Shown: one piece after another, positions 6,503 through 14,171 of the stretch
Layout: each line of letters opens with the position of its first letter
Position numbering within the stretch: position 1 is the stretch's first letter
IMG/VR virus record: IMGVR_UViG_3300010885_047484
Coordinates: 1-26,137 of that record
Origin: a virus
Strand: one strand, 5' to 3'
Length of the DNA: 26,137 bases
Position numbers and translations under genes: made by a program
The notes under the pieces: model-generated
What the model saw: the letters and a program-made list of their open reading frames with translations, nothing else
Told to the model about the DNA's origin: nothing
Database searches by the model: none

Positions 6503-7366
6503 TTAGCTGCTGCTGCTAGAACCTGCGCTGCTAGATGAACTGGAACTGCTGGGGGTGTTAGAAAACTTTTCATCAAAGTCTATTCTTATTACATCGCTCG
6601 CTGTGATAGCGGCACTTAAAGCAAATGTGCCATTTTTATAATCTTGGGAATTCAACTTTAATAGTCTCCAAGTCACAACGGAACCAGAATAAGATGACAT
6701 ATTTGGAACTAAAACAGAAGAACTTGTAATTCTTATTCCATTGACATACACCTTGAGAGAACCCTCTACAAAAGATGTTCCAAGAGAAGTTGTTTTGTAG
6801 TTAATATAATCTGGGGGATTAGATGTGTACGCTGGCGTTAGGTCATAGTGATGTCTATGAGCATAGTCTGCTGGAAACAAAGAGTGTGCTCTTATTGTAT
6901 CTGGAGCCGTGAAGTCAAAGAAAATAGTACTTGAATTTTTGAACCTTACGACACCTGACTCAATAGTGACGAAAGAACCAACGGTGGGCAGCGTATCTTC
7001 TACCTGTATGAAAAGCTTATTTGCTTGAGATTCTATAAGGTCAAGTTTACTTCTTTCTTCAAGAAGCATTCTCACATACGATGCTCCATCCTTCTCTCCA
7101 TCAGTATGATAAGCAATATTGTGTTCTGTTGCATCAACCGCAGCTTCTTTGATAGTTCCGTTGTCATTTAAAGAAACATCAAGTCTTGAATTTAATGACC
7201 CTACACTGCCACAAGCTCCTCTCAATATGTCAGAGTTTGTATCTACTTGTATATTTACTAGGCCTATCCGTGTTAGAATGTTTTTAAGAGGAAGGTTATC
7301 ATAGTGATAATGGTAGGGCTGATCAGCTTGATAAAGCACCTCTGGAATGCTATTAATGTTCGGCAT
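6503..7366 (-). CDS. Probable virion structural (fibre-like) protein with poly-serine tail
   Basis: Started at ATG 7366, 288 residues: AAGGA lies five bases upstream, and a longer frame reaching 7462 would overlap the SET gene by about 110 bp. The middle of the protein has features of phage fibre-type proteins: an AVDATEHNIAYHTDG segment, a helix ending LLEERSKLDLIES, then FVTIESGVVRFKNSSTIFFD, a His/Tyr-rich stretch (ADYAHRHHYDLT) and GSLKVYVNGIRI, which is typical of beta-rich phage tail proteins that define a displayed strand. The last 16 residues are almost all serine, encoded by mixed AGC, TCC, TCA, TCT and TCG codons. The start overlaps the SET gene by 14 nt. I infer a tail or baseplate decoration protein; there is no enzyme motif. 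Confidence 0.65.
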   Translation of the reverse strand: MPNINSIPEVLYQADQPYHYHYDNLPLKNILTRIGLVNIQVDTNSDILRGACGSVGSLNSRLDVSLNDNGTIKEAAVDATEHNIAYHTDGEKDGASYVRMLLEERSKLDLIESQANKLFIQVEDTLPTVGSFVTIESGVVRFKNSSTIFFDFTAPDTIRAHSLFPADYAHRHHYDLTPAYTSNPPDYINYKTTSLGTSFVEGSLKVYVNGIRITSSSVLVPNMSSYSGSVVTWRLLKLNSQDYKNGTFALSAAITASDVIRIDFDEKFSNTPSSSSSSSSAGSSSSS

Positions 7367-7880
7367 CTTTTTCCTTGTATCTCTTGAGCTTGCCCAAGTT
7401 ATATAGGTCTTTTTCAAGAAAACTAACCCACTCTTCCATGTCGTCTTTTGAGGAGTTGACAATGGTTTCTTTCGTCCATGACATCAAAGATTTCCATCCT
7501 TCCCCGTAATCGCCTAGAATCTCTTCTCCTTTTGCCACATCTTTTATGAACCTATAGACTACTTTGTTTCCTTTTGGGTCTTTGATATGTTTTATCTCTA
7601 CGTTCTGATCATTTTTTTCATTGGCATGATTTACCATTCCTCCATAACCAACCGGAACCAAGTGTCTTTTGTGCGATTCTGAGCCATCTGCTGCAAACTT
7701 AAATGAATTTGCATATGAAGTACACAAGTCTGCTGGTGATCCTACGTCAACTTCAACTCCTATGATTTCAAGGTCTTCTCCTTTTTTAATGTCTTCTGAT
7801 GCAAACAAACCAAGCCCTGCTCCATTTTGCGTGGACTCGGATATGTAAAACCTTAAGTCTTTCTCTTCAACGTGGATCAT
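7353..7880 (-). CDS. SET-domain protein (predicted protein-lysine methyltransferase)
   Basis: A 175-residue protein. The three sequence blocks of a SET domain are visible in order: NGAGLGLFASEDIKKGEDL at 19-37 (the GxGLF SAM-binding loop); MVNHANEKNDQN at 82-93 (the NH...N motif of the knot region); and KGEEILGDYGEGW at 117-129 (the GEEL-x-DY motif holding the catalytic tyrosine). The inter-motif segment (about 44-80) has YANSFKFAADG and RHLVPVGYGG, as expected of the SET-insert. SET enzymes transfer methyl from SAM to lysine side chains. No pre-SET or post-SET zinc cluster is seen, as in compact viral and bacterial forms. ATG 7880 follows an in-frame TTG and has AGGA seven bases upstream. 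The gene overlaps both neighbours by 14 nt, so it is fixed in the late operon. The substrate is unknown; virion or host proteins are both possible. Confidence 0.85.
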   Translation of the reverse strand: MIHVEEKDLRFYISESTQNGAGLGLFASEDIKKGEDLEIIGVEVDVGSPADLCTSYANSFKFAADGSESHKRHLVPVGYGGMVNHANEKNDQNVEIKHIKDPKGNKVVYRFIKDVAKGEEILGDYGEGWKSLMSWTKETIVNSSKDDMEEWVSFLEKDLYNLGKLKRYKEKDAEH

Positions 7881-8121
7881 CAATATGTCCTGATTCTAAA
7901 GCCTTGTTCACATCGCCCATTGTAACCTTAAATCCAAGAAACTCTGTAAGGCTTTCAAGAAAAAAATTCTTGATGTCTGCATGTACTGCCTTTATTGTTT
8001 CTTCGTTTTTGAATTGGTTTACTTGATATAGAGAATCATCGTCCAGGCCCCAATCAAAGACTTCTCCATCAATAACCAATACTTTTTGATTGTTAACTTT
8101 TTTTACTTTGAATGTTGCCAT
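7867..8121 (-). CDS. Small conserved-type phage protein of unknown function
   Basis: An 84-residue protein I cannot name. It starts MATFKVKKVNNQKVLVIDGE, a beta-hairpin-like stretch, then FDWGLDDDSLYQVNQF, and a helical second half (KAVHADIKNFFLESLTEFLGF) ending with VTMGDVNKALESGHID. No transmembrane segment, signal or metal site is visible. ATG 8121 is one base after the previous stop (TAATATG), and no clear Shine-Dalgarno is seen, so it is probably translated by coupling. Its stop lies inside the SET gene start (14-nt overlap). Its fixed place between a fibre-adaptor-like gene and the SET gene suggests a role in the same cassette. A small baseplate or assembly protein is possible, with little evidence. 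Confidence 0.65.
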   Translation of the reverse strand: MATFKVKKVNNQKVLVIDGEVFDWGLDDDSLYQVNQFKNEETIKAVHADIKNFFLESLTEFLGFKVTMGDVNKALESGHIDDPR

Positions 8122-8122
8122 A

Positions 8123-8593
8123 TTAGATGAAAGACAGTCGCCAGTTCCAAGTTATTTGCATTTGAGCTGTTTTCGTTATGCCCGGGAATGTAGCCATGCT
8201 ATACAAGTCCCCAGTGTGAAGTTGAAGTGCCATTTCGTTTAAAGTAAAGCCATTCCCCTCATCAAAAGTCACCACAGATGTGAATATTACTTGCGATCCA
8301 TTGTTGGCGTCTATGTTTGCAACAACTGGCTTACTTATTCTTGTGGTTCCGAAAAGACCATTTCTCTCTGGATCTACGACTCTAGGCGCACTTCCTGTTG
8401 TGCCTCCATCTCCAAAAAGCATTCTGTTGATAAAGAAGTCAAAATCATTTCCAATTTTATTTGCAAGAGACATCGCAAGCGCCTCTCTGCCTGTTTGTAA
8501 TATTGTGTTTCTGAATTCTATTTTGTCATTTGACCCATCCAAGAATTCAATCAATACTTGAACGTCGCCTTTGCACTTAACGTTTTCTTTCAT
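8123..8593 (-). CDS. Fibre-adaptor-like virion protein (P2 gpH N-terminal position)
   Basis: A 156-residue protein without enzyme motifs. The layout NTILQTGREALAMSLANK (29-46), then INRMLFGDGGT (about 55-65), then VFTSVVTFDE and LNEMALQLHTGDLYSMATF recalls the N-terminal domain of phage tail-collar fibre proteins, where an N-terminal helix with a Gly-Asp-Gly loop is followed by beta strands with an E-x-A/G-L signature. It follows the gpI-like gene by one base (TGAAATG), exactly where the fibre gene H sits in the P2 order. At this size it would be the attachment head only, without a receptor-binding part; the other fibre genes downstream could supply that. Structural role is likely, exact partner not known. 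Confidence 0.65.
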   Translation of the reverse strand: MKENVKCKGDVQVLIEFLDGSNDKIEFRNTILQTGREALAMSLANKIGNDFDFFINRMLFGDGGTTGSAPRVVDPERNGLFGTTRISKPVVANIDANNGSQVIFTSVVTFDEGNGFTLNEMALQLHTGDLYSMATFPGITKTAQMQITWNWRLSFI

Positions 8594-8594
8594 T

Positions 8595-11500
8595 TCATTC
8601 CTCTTTGTACTCTATGTTGTATTCTATGGATTCGCCCTGTGTTAATACATCTATTGGTTCATTTGAATTGATAGAGTTCAACGCGAATGAAAGGGCCGCA
8701 ATACTTTGATCTGCCCCTGTATGTTTCAGGATCACAGCACCAGATCTATCAACTTGGTTGAAATCATATCCCGGCACCACCGGCAAAATTCTCTCTTCCA
8801 AAGATAAATTCTCCTTGTTGAACTTGTACACAATAAACCCTACACTTTCTCCATCAAGCGTATGGTCTCCAAGAGGCCCTTCAAGAACCATCTTGTTGCC
8901 GTCTATCTCAGATATAGTGTAGTATTCGGAATCAACAAATATAAGATAGTTTTCCTTTACATTGTAAGAACTAACATTTGAAGGGTCATAATTAACCCCA
9001 TTAGATATTGAAAGCAAATTCTCTATATTCTGTGAAGCTTCTAGGATAATGCCCTCATACCCCAACTGACCAACCTTCTTCTCTATGACCCTTCTGTACA
9101 CCTTGACAGACTTGCCAGCCATAGAGCCTTCATTATAGTCTTCCAAAAAGAACTTGTTTTCCCCATTTTTAAACGATCTGATCCTATATTTTGAAATTGA
9201 AGAAGACCAATCCATATAGATGTAATCGCCAATTTTCAATTTTTCTTTTACTTGCGTTGTTGGGCTTGTGATCTCCACTAGTCCATAATTGTAAACGCTT
9301 ATGACGCCCCCAGAAGAATATTTAATCACATCTGTACCGTTGGTTATCTCCCAACCTGAAATCGGTGTTATTGAAGATTCTTCGCCAAGAAGCATTGAAC
9401 CATCTGGCAATAGATTTTGTATATTGTACTTCTTATTTTGGTATCTAATTTCCCAAACATCTTTGTCTATTGAGTTGAAATCAATATCATATTGAGTTAC
9501 TATTCCCAACATGGAAAAATCATAGTCTTCATCATTAAATATGATCTGTTTTACTTGGGTAATATTTGCAGTAGCGTCCAAAATTTTATTTGATACTCTA
9601 TATTCAAGTACTGGGCCGATTAGGGCTGTATCAACATCTCCGTATATCCAAGCAGAACTGTTATTTATTTTTTCTATGCTGTAATTGCTTGTATTGGAGC
9701 CTATTAATTCAAGTAAATTATCATTATCAAATGCATCAGAAGACGGTGTAGACTCCATATTGCCTGTGCTAATGCTTAGCGTATCAAAACTTTGGGTTGT
9801 TTCTTTAAACTGTTGTTCGTTCATGCTTGCCAAAGGGTTTAGAGATGTAGCAAACAGACATATTCGTTTGTTTTTTAGAGAGCCACTTAATGGACTCGTA
9901 ACAGCAGAAAAAGATGCCAAAATATTTCGCTTCACATTCTCAAGCTCGGTATCGTCAACTGTTCGGTTAAATATTAGCTGACCTTCCCCAGCCAAGACGG
10001 CATCCCATTTTGAGTAAGTAACAAGTGCTCTTATGTCTTCGGCGGCTGGTCTTATGAACTCATTTATTGCTCCGCTCAAGTTGTAAGAATTTACAACTGC
10101 ATGAAATGGCATGTATTCTTCTGCTATTTTCATTGCTTCTTGAAAACTATCGTTGGATAGACTTTCTACTTCTAAATCCAAATTAAACTTGCTGCTTTTA
10201 CATTGGCTGCAACTATCTAAGAAATCTCTGTCTATATCACAAGGATCAATACTGTCTCTCTTTGAACCATTATATTCATCCATGTTGTATGCATTTTCAC
10301 TATAAGGAAATTCTGTCCTTACCTTTCCCCAAATTACTGGGTCTGCAATAGGATGTCTGACTGGGACTATCAAATCAAACAGAGGATCATCTTCTTCAAT
10401 AAGACGAACATTCCAGTTTTTTAGAGGAAACTTTTGACTTCTTTCATCTCTATCGTCCATGAGAGGCAAAGTTCGGATGTAATTATCTATTGATTTTTCT
10501 CCGGCTGGTATCTCCTTAGTTTTGTAAAGCACTCTTATGGAGTAGCCCTCATGAAGATCATCTCCAATCCATGTCATCGTCTTCCCAGAAAATGATACAT
10601 ACTGAGAGCTCCAATGTTCGGACGATGAAGAAGACGAAAGTGCCGATGGCCCCAAATCTTCCCACTCTCCATTCGGGGTTCTTATCCACAATTTGAATGT
10701 TTCATCCAAAGGAAGAACTATTTGTTTTGACAATATGAATTCTTCTGAGCCGTTGTATTTGAAATGTTCTTGGTGCGTGTATTTAGAGACCACTTGCCAG
10801 AGTCCGGTCAACTTCAGAAATTTCATTCCTATGTCGCCAAGAGCCTCTTTCAATCCAACTATGCTTCCTTTCTTCTTGAAGTTAGGAATGGCTTTTTTAA
10901 TCTGCCTTCTCCACAAGGTTGGGTCGCTTGACTTTATCCTGAGGTTAAACATATTAGCAAGTAAAGGCAAAAGTTGCTCGTGAGTAGAATTTGAATCAAG
11001 CAAATCTATTATCTGATTGGCCAAGTTTTCAACAAAAGTAAATCCTTTGGCCACAGAGTTATTAAATTCTTGTAGCACTTGTGGACTTAGATCGTTTTCA
11101 GATATTAAATTCTTGAACATATCAGGAAGATATCTTCCAAGTAATATTTCGTACTTCTCTGGTTTGGTATAATGAGTTGGTATACTGGAGGTTAGCTTTC
11201 CATTTCCTTCTACTGTAAAAAACATGTGCGAAGATAAAACTTCTGATGAGAGATTAGGTCTCCATGACCAACATATAAAGTAATCTCCTTCCCTACAACC
11301 CAGAGGCTCCCAATCAAGGATGAATTTTCCCTTGGCAACTTCATTGTTTTCGTAATAAGGTATCAACATGTTATCTTCCATAACCTTACTTTTTAGCTCG
11401 GATGGAACCATGTCCGGATTTAACCAAGCATTAAAGACCTCTCCCGTCAAAGGATCTATGTGTCCACCAAAAACCTTTATTGTGACTGCGTTTTTATAGA

Positions 11501-12158
11501 AAAATGGAGATACAATCTTTGATTCGTCTATCTTTTTTTTCAAAAGACTGAGCGACTGAAGGTTTTCTTCATTTTTTTCGTCCGGAGATTGAGGACTTCC
11601 GCCTTTTGAAAAGAGAAGAAAATTTAAGTCAGAAATCCCTAGTATAAAATTTGAGCTGTTTTCAAGAACCCAACCCGTGTCTATGTTCTGTATTCCTTCC
11701 TCAACAAATACATACATCCCAGGAACAACTTTGGCTCCTGAGTCGGCATCTAGAGATCTTGTCCATGAACTATCTGAAACTATGTATATACCGTTTTTTG
11801 TTCTGTCCTCTTGGTTTTTGACAAGTACTCTGTCTCCTATGACTAGATCTATGCCATCAATTTCTTGCTCGCCGCTTAGAGCTATAGAAGAAACGGTTGC
11901 GGCCTTTACCATTTGCTTTGCTTTTAAACAAACAGCATTTTTAATTCGTTCGTATTCCGAAACCCAATCTTCTTTTTTAAATTCTGCATTGTAGACTGAG
12001 ACCGTAGAGTCTGTGAATTCTCTTGCTATGAAATAGATTTTGGCTGTCGTTATTTGATAAGGAGTTTGCGGACAATCATTACCATCCGTTGTGTCCAAAA
12101 TAAAACGAAGCGTATCTGTTGTTAATATGTTTTTGTCTTTTCCTACTATTTTTATCAT
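8595..12158 (-). CDS. Large baseplate wedge protein, gpI-like, with tail-fibre-type insert
   Basis: A 1187-residue protein. Residues 81-186 carry a module known from many tail-fibre proteins: VKAATVSSIALSG, then IDGIDLVIGDRVLVKNQ, NGIYIV, SWTRSLDAD, and MYVFVEEG with DTGWVL. A region of about residues 341-455 is P2 gpI-like: GRYLPDMFKNL, ANQIIDLLD, LPLLANMFNL and the WRRQIKKAIPNFKKKGSIVG helix. P2 gpI proteins are usually about 200 residues, so this one is a fusion of the wedge domain with others. A short serine run (508-513) and three cysteines at 640, 650 and 653 precede AEEYMPFHA (about 679-687), seen in large phage baseplate proteins. The last 500 residues are beta-rich and unassigned. 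It starts at ATG 12158, three bases after the previous stop. It would join the wedge to the fibres; T4 gp7 has comparable size. Confidence 0.82.
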   Translation of the reverse strand: MIKIVGKDKNILTTDTLRFILDTTDGNDCPQTPYQITTAKIYFIAREFTDSTVSVYNAEFKKEDWVSEYERIKNAVCLKAKQMVKAATVSSIALSGEQEIDGIDLVIGDRVLVKNQEDRTKNGIYIVSDSSWTRSLDADSGAKVVPGMYVFVEEGIQNIDTGWVLENSSNFILGISDLNFLLFSKGGSPQSPDEKNEENLQSLSLLKKKIDESKIVSPFFYKNAVTIKVFGGHIDPLTGEVFNAWLNPDMVPSELKSKVMEDNMLIPYYENNEVAKGKFILDWEPLGCREGDYFICWSWRPNLSSEVLSSHMFFTVEGNGKLTSSIPTHYTKPEKYEILLGRYLPDMFKNLISENDLSPQVLQEFNNSVAKGFTFVENLANQIIDLLDSNSTHEQLLPLLANMFNLRIKSSDPTLWRRQIKKAIPNFKKKGSIVGLKEALGDIGMKFLKLTGLWQVVSKYTHQEHFKYNGSEEFILSKQIVLPLDETFKLWIRTPNGEWEDLGPSALSSSSSSEHWSSQYVSFSGKTMTWIGDDLHEGYSIRVLYKTKEIPAGEKSIDNYIRTLPLMDDRDERSQKFPLKNWNVRLIEEDDPLFDLIVPVRHPIADPVIWGKVRTEFPYSENAYNMDEYNGSKRDSIDPCDIDRDFLDSCSQCKSSKFNLDLEVESLSNDSFQEAMKIAEEYMPFHAVVNSYNLSGAINEFIRPAAEDIRALVTYSKWDAVLAGEGQLIFNRTVDDTELENVKRNILASFSAVTSPLSGSLKNKRICLFATSLNPLASMNEQQFKETTQSFDTLSISTGNMESTPSSDAFDNDNLLELIGSNTSNYSIEKINNSSAWIYGDVDTALIGPVLEYRVSNKILDATANITQVKQIIFNDEDYDFSMLGIVTQYDIDFNSIDKDVWEIRYQNKKYNIQNLLPDGSMLLGEESSITPISGWEITNGTDVIKYSSGGVISVYNYGLVEITSPTTQVKEKLKIGDYIYMDWSSSISKYRIRSFKNGENKFFLEDYNEGSMAGKSVKVYRRVIEKKVGQLGYEGIILEASQNIENLLSISNGVNYDPSNVSSYNVKENYLIFVDSEYYTISEIDGNKMVLEGPLGDHTLDGESVGFIVYKFNKENLSLEERILPVVPGYDFNQVDRSGAVILKHTGADQSIAALSFALNSINSNEPIDVLTQGESIEYNIEYKEE

Positions 12159-12161
12159 TCT

Positions 12162-13736
12162 TTACTCGTACATGAATGCTATTTCTATGGTGCTGGGTCT
12201 TATTATTTGAAAAAACTTCGTACTTACGAAATCTCCTGAATTGTCTGCGTCGTCTGTGGTGAATACTATATTGAATGCATCTACTTGTTTGACCGAAGAT
12301 AGTGATTTTATAAGATCGTTTTCTTTCAAATCTTGATCGTACTCCCAAGAATTAAGAGAAAAGAAATCGTCCACTGCATTTTGAATGTTTGATCTTATCT
12401 CTTGTTCAAACTTCTTGTTTATTCTTGACAAGGTGACTTCTATAGAAACATCAACCTCAAGAACTTCGCCATCCTTTAAGCATATGAAATCTGTTATCAT
12501 TTTTTTGCTTTCCAACATCTCAGCAAGGTCATATTTGAGATTGTCATTTGCTTCTTGAAGCCCATTACTGCCACTTCTGGCGAGTATGTAGATGTCCACT
12601 ACATTGCCTGCGCAACCATGGTTTCTCAATACCGCAACTGATTTTCCTATCTGGCCGTGATATGGAGTGATGAATTGATCGGCCAAAGTCTTATAATCAA
12701 GACCGGTCACTCCCCTATCTTGTGTTCTCAAATAGCCCGGTAATTTTCTTCTTATTTCTTCTATAGTGTCTCCGTTATAACCATTGTCTCCTCTTGTATA
12801 GTTGGACAATGTCACAGTTACACTTGTGCCAAGACCTAAAACTGGAACTTGTATCTGGTACTCAGCATATCCGGTTACTATATTTCCAATAGTACCACCA
12901 CCAGCGCGAGCAGATATTTCTATTTGACCGCCGTTTGGAGGGCTCAAGCCTGCCCTATTGTTTCCGAACATGATGTACGCTCTATAAGATGAGTCAAACT
13001 CAACTCTATACTCTCTTCTTGGTTGAGAATCTGTAAAGTAATCAACTCTTTCCCAAAGTATTCCATCAACCTTGACACTTATTGAATCGTAAATTATAGA
13101 AGCCTTTGTAGTTGTATAAGACTGCAATTGCTCGCCGTTTCCTGTGTATGTGTCAGTAAAACTTCTGCCTTCAAGACCTATTACTGAAGAATTCATGAAA
13201 GACCCTGAAGATATTACTATGTCTTGATCAAATATGGGATTATTTTTGGCATCGGCTGGAAATAGTTCTATTGATATCGGGCCGTCATCGGCGACAATAT
13301 CAACAACTACTGGTGCTTGAATAATTAAATCAACAGAAAGCACGCTGTTTATGGATGCGTTCCACATAGAGCTAGCAGGAACTGGCGGAGTTGGTTTGAA
13401 ACCTACCAATTGGCAGAGTCGGAATGCGTTGTCTGGCTCTGTTACCGTGTCTATGAACAACTCGTTAACCATCTGGTCCATCTTAAATGACAAGGTATCA
13501 GCTATGAACGCCCAGTTTTCAACAAGCATCACAGCAATAGAGCTTTCTACAAAATCGTTGAATGTGTTTGGAAGAACCGTTCCGGTCTCTCCGAACCTTT
13601 CTCTTATGAATTGAACGAGTCTTGTCTTAAGTGACCAAAAGTCTTGGTTTGTATAATTTAGACTGTTTATCTTTTCGTTTTTTATTGTTTTTGATTGTGA
13701 ATATGGTGTTATATCAAAAGGACAATTGTTCGGCAT
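12162..13736 (-). CDS. Baseplate wedge protein, gpJ/gp6-like
   Basis: A 524-residue protein with the layout of the baseplate J family. The N-terminal helix region (residues about 30-110) reads QDFWSLKTRLVQFIRERFGE and MLVENWAFIADTLSFKMDQM, then a short LVGFKPTPPVPAS segment. The beta domain in the middle has YRVEFDSSYRAYIMFGNNRA. The strongest marker is DRGVTGLDYKTLADQF (about 342-357), the family signature (V-T-x-x-D-Y). After it comes VLRNHGCAGNVVDIYIL. It forms the wedge ring that connects the hub to the peripheral baseplate (P2 gpJ, Mu gp47, T4 gp6). It lies between the gp25-like and gpI-like genes, separated by one and three bases. No truncation is seen. Confidence 0.93.
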   Translation of the reverse strand: MPNNCPFDITPYSQSKTIKNEKINSLNYTNQDFWSLKTRLVQFIRERFGETGTVLPNTFNDFVESSIAVMLVENWAFIADTLSFKMDQMVNELFIDTVTEPDNAFRLCQLVGFKPTPPVPASSMWNASINSVLSVDLIIQAPVVVDIVADDGPISIELFPADAKNNPIFDQDIVISSGSFMNSSVIGLEGRSFTDTYTGNGEQLQSYTTTKASIIYDSISVKVDGILWERVDYFTDSQPRREYRVEFDSSYRAYIMFGNNRAGLSPPNGGQIEISARAGGGTIGNIVTGYAEYQIQVPVLGLGTSVTVTLSNYTRGDNGYNGDTIEEIRRKLPGYLRTQDRGVTGLDYKTLADQFITPYHGQIGKSVAVLRNHGCAGNVVDIYILARSGSNGLQEANDNLKYDLAEMLESKKMITDFICLKDGEVLEVDVSIEVTLSRINKKFEQEIRSNIQNAVDDFFSLNSWEYDQDLKENDLIKSLSSVKQVDAFNIVFTTDDADNSGDFVSTKFFQIIRPSTIEIAFMYE

Positions 13737-13737
13737 C

Positions 13738-14160
13738 TCAGACCCCCAAAGGTATTTCTAGTTTTAACTCTTCTACTTGCTGTATGTTATTAAAGTCAGT
13801 GAACATAATTCTTATCATGAGTATATTTCCTAAATCTTCTTTACTATCCTCAGGATTTAGCGAACTTTTAATTGAATCTGATGAATTTGTAACGTCAATC
13901 TGAGTGATGGCGACTCTAGGCTCCCAATTTCTTATTGATTCTGCTATTGTATCCTTGACTTTTTCCACAATAATTGAATCGTTTTGCTCAAAGAAAAACT
14001 GCTTTAAAGGCGTTCCAAATTCAGGTAACATAACCCTCTCGCCCGGCTCTGTAAGAAGCAATACGAGAAGGTCTGATTTGATTTGATTCATGCCCTTTTG
14101 TGTCCTAAGAAGACCAAGTGGATGTTTTACTATTGGGTAAGGCAATCCTAAAAAACTCAT
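13738..14160 (-). CDS. Baseplate wedge protein, gp25/gpW-like
   Basis: A 140-residue protein when started at ATG 14160, which has AAAGGA five bases upstream; the longer frame to 14259 has no such site and would overlap the spike gene by about 90 bp. The family signature LLTEPGERVMLPEFGTPL is visible at about 36-53, followed by FFFEQND and, near residue 76, NWEPRVAITQIDV. This is the gp25 lysozyme-like fold of T4, P2 gpW and Mu gp46, and the counterpart of TssE. It primes sheath assembly on the baseplate. Length is normal for the family (about 130 residues). It starts 10 bases after the spike gene and its stop is one base before the gpJ-like ATG. Confidence 0.93.
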   Translation of the reverse strand: MSFLGLPYPIVKHPLGLLRTQKGMNQIKSDLLVLLLTEPGERVMLPEFGTPLKQFFFEQNDSIIVEKVKDTIAESIRNWEPRVAITQIDVTNSSDSIKSSLNPEDSKEDLGNILMIRIMFTDFNNIQQVEELKLEIPLGV

Positions 14161-14165
14161 ATTTA

Positions 14166-14171
14166 TCCTTT
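14166..14171 (-). promoter_or_regulatory. Ribosome binding site deciding the gp25-like start
   Basis: AAAGGA followed by TAAAT and ATG 14160. A nearly identical AAGGATAAAT precedes ATG 6494. It favours the 140-residue start over the longer frame. Confidence 0.6.

Noticed and set aside
7367-7462. Longer N-terminus for the 288-residue protein
   Set aside because: It would overlap the SET gene by about 110 bp, while ATG 7366 has AAGGA at ideal spacing.
12079-12348. Minus-strand 89-codon Arg/His-rich frame
   Set aside because: Overlaps the ends of the gpJ-like and gpI-like genes in another frame; composition is unlike the neighbours and there is no motif.
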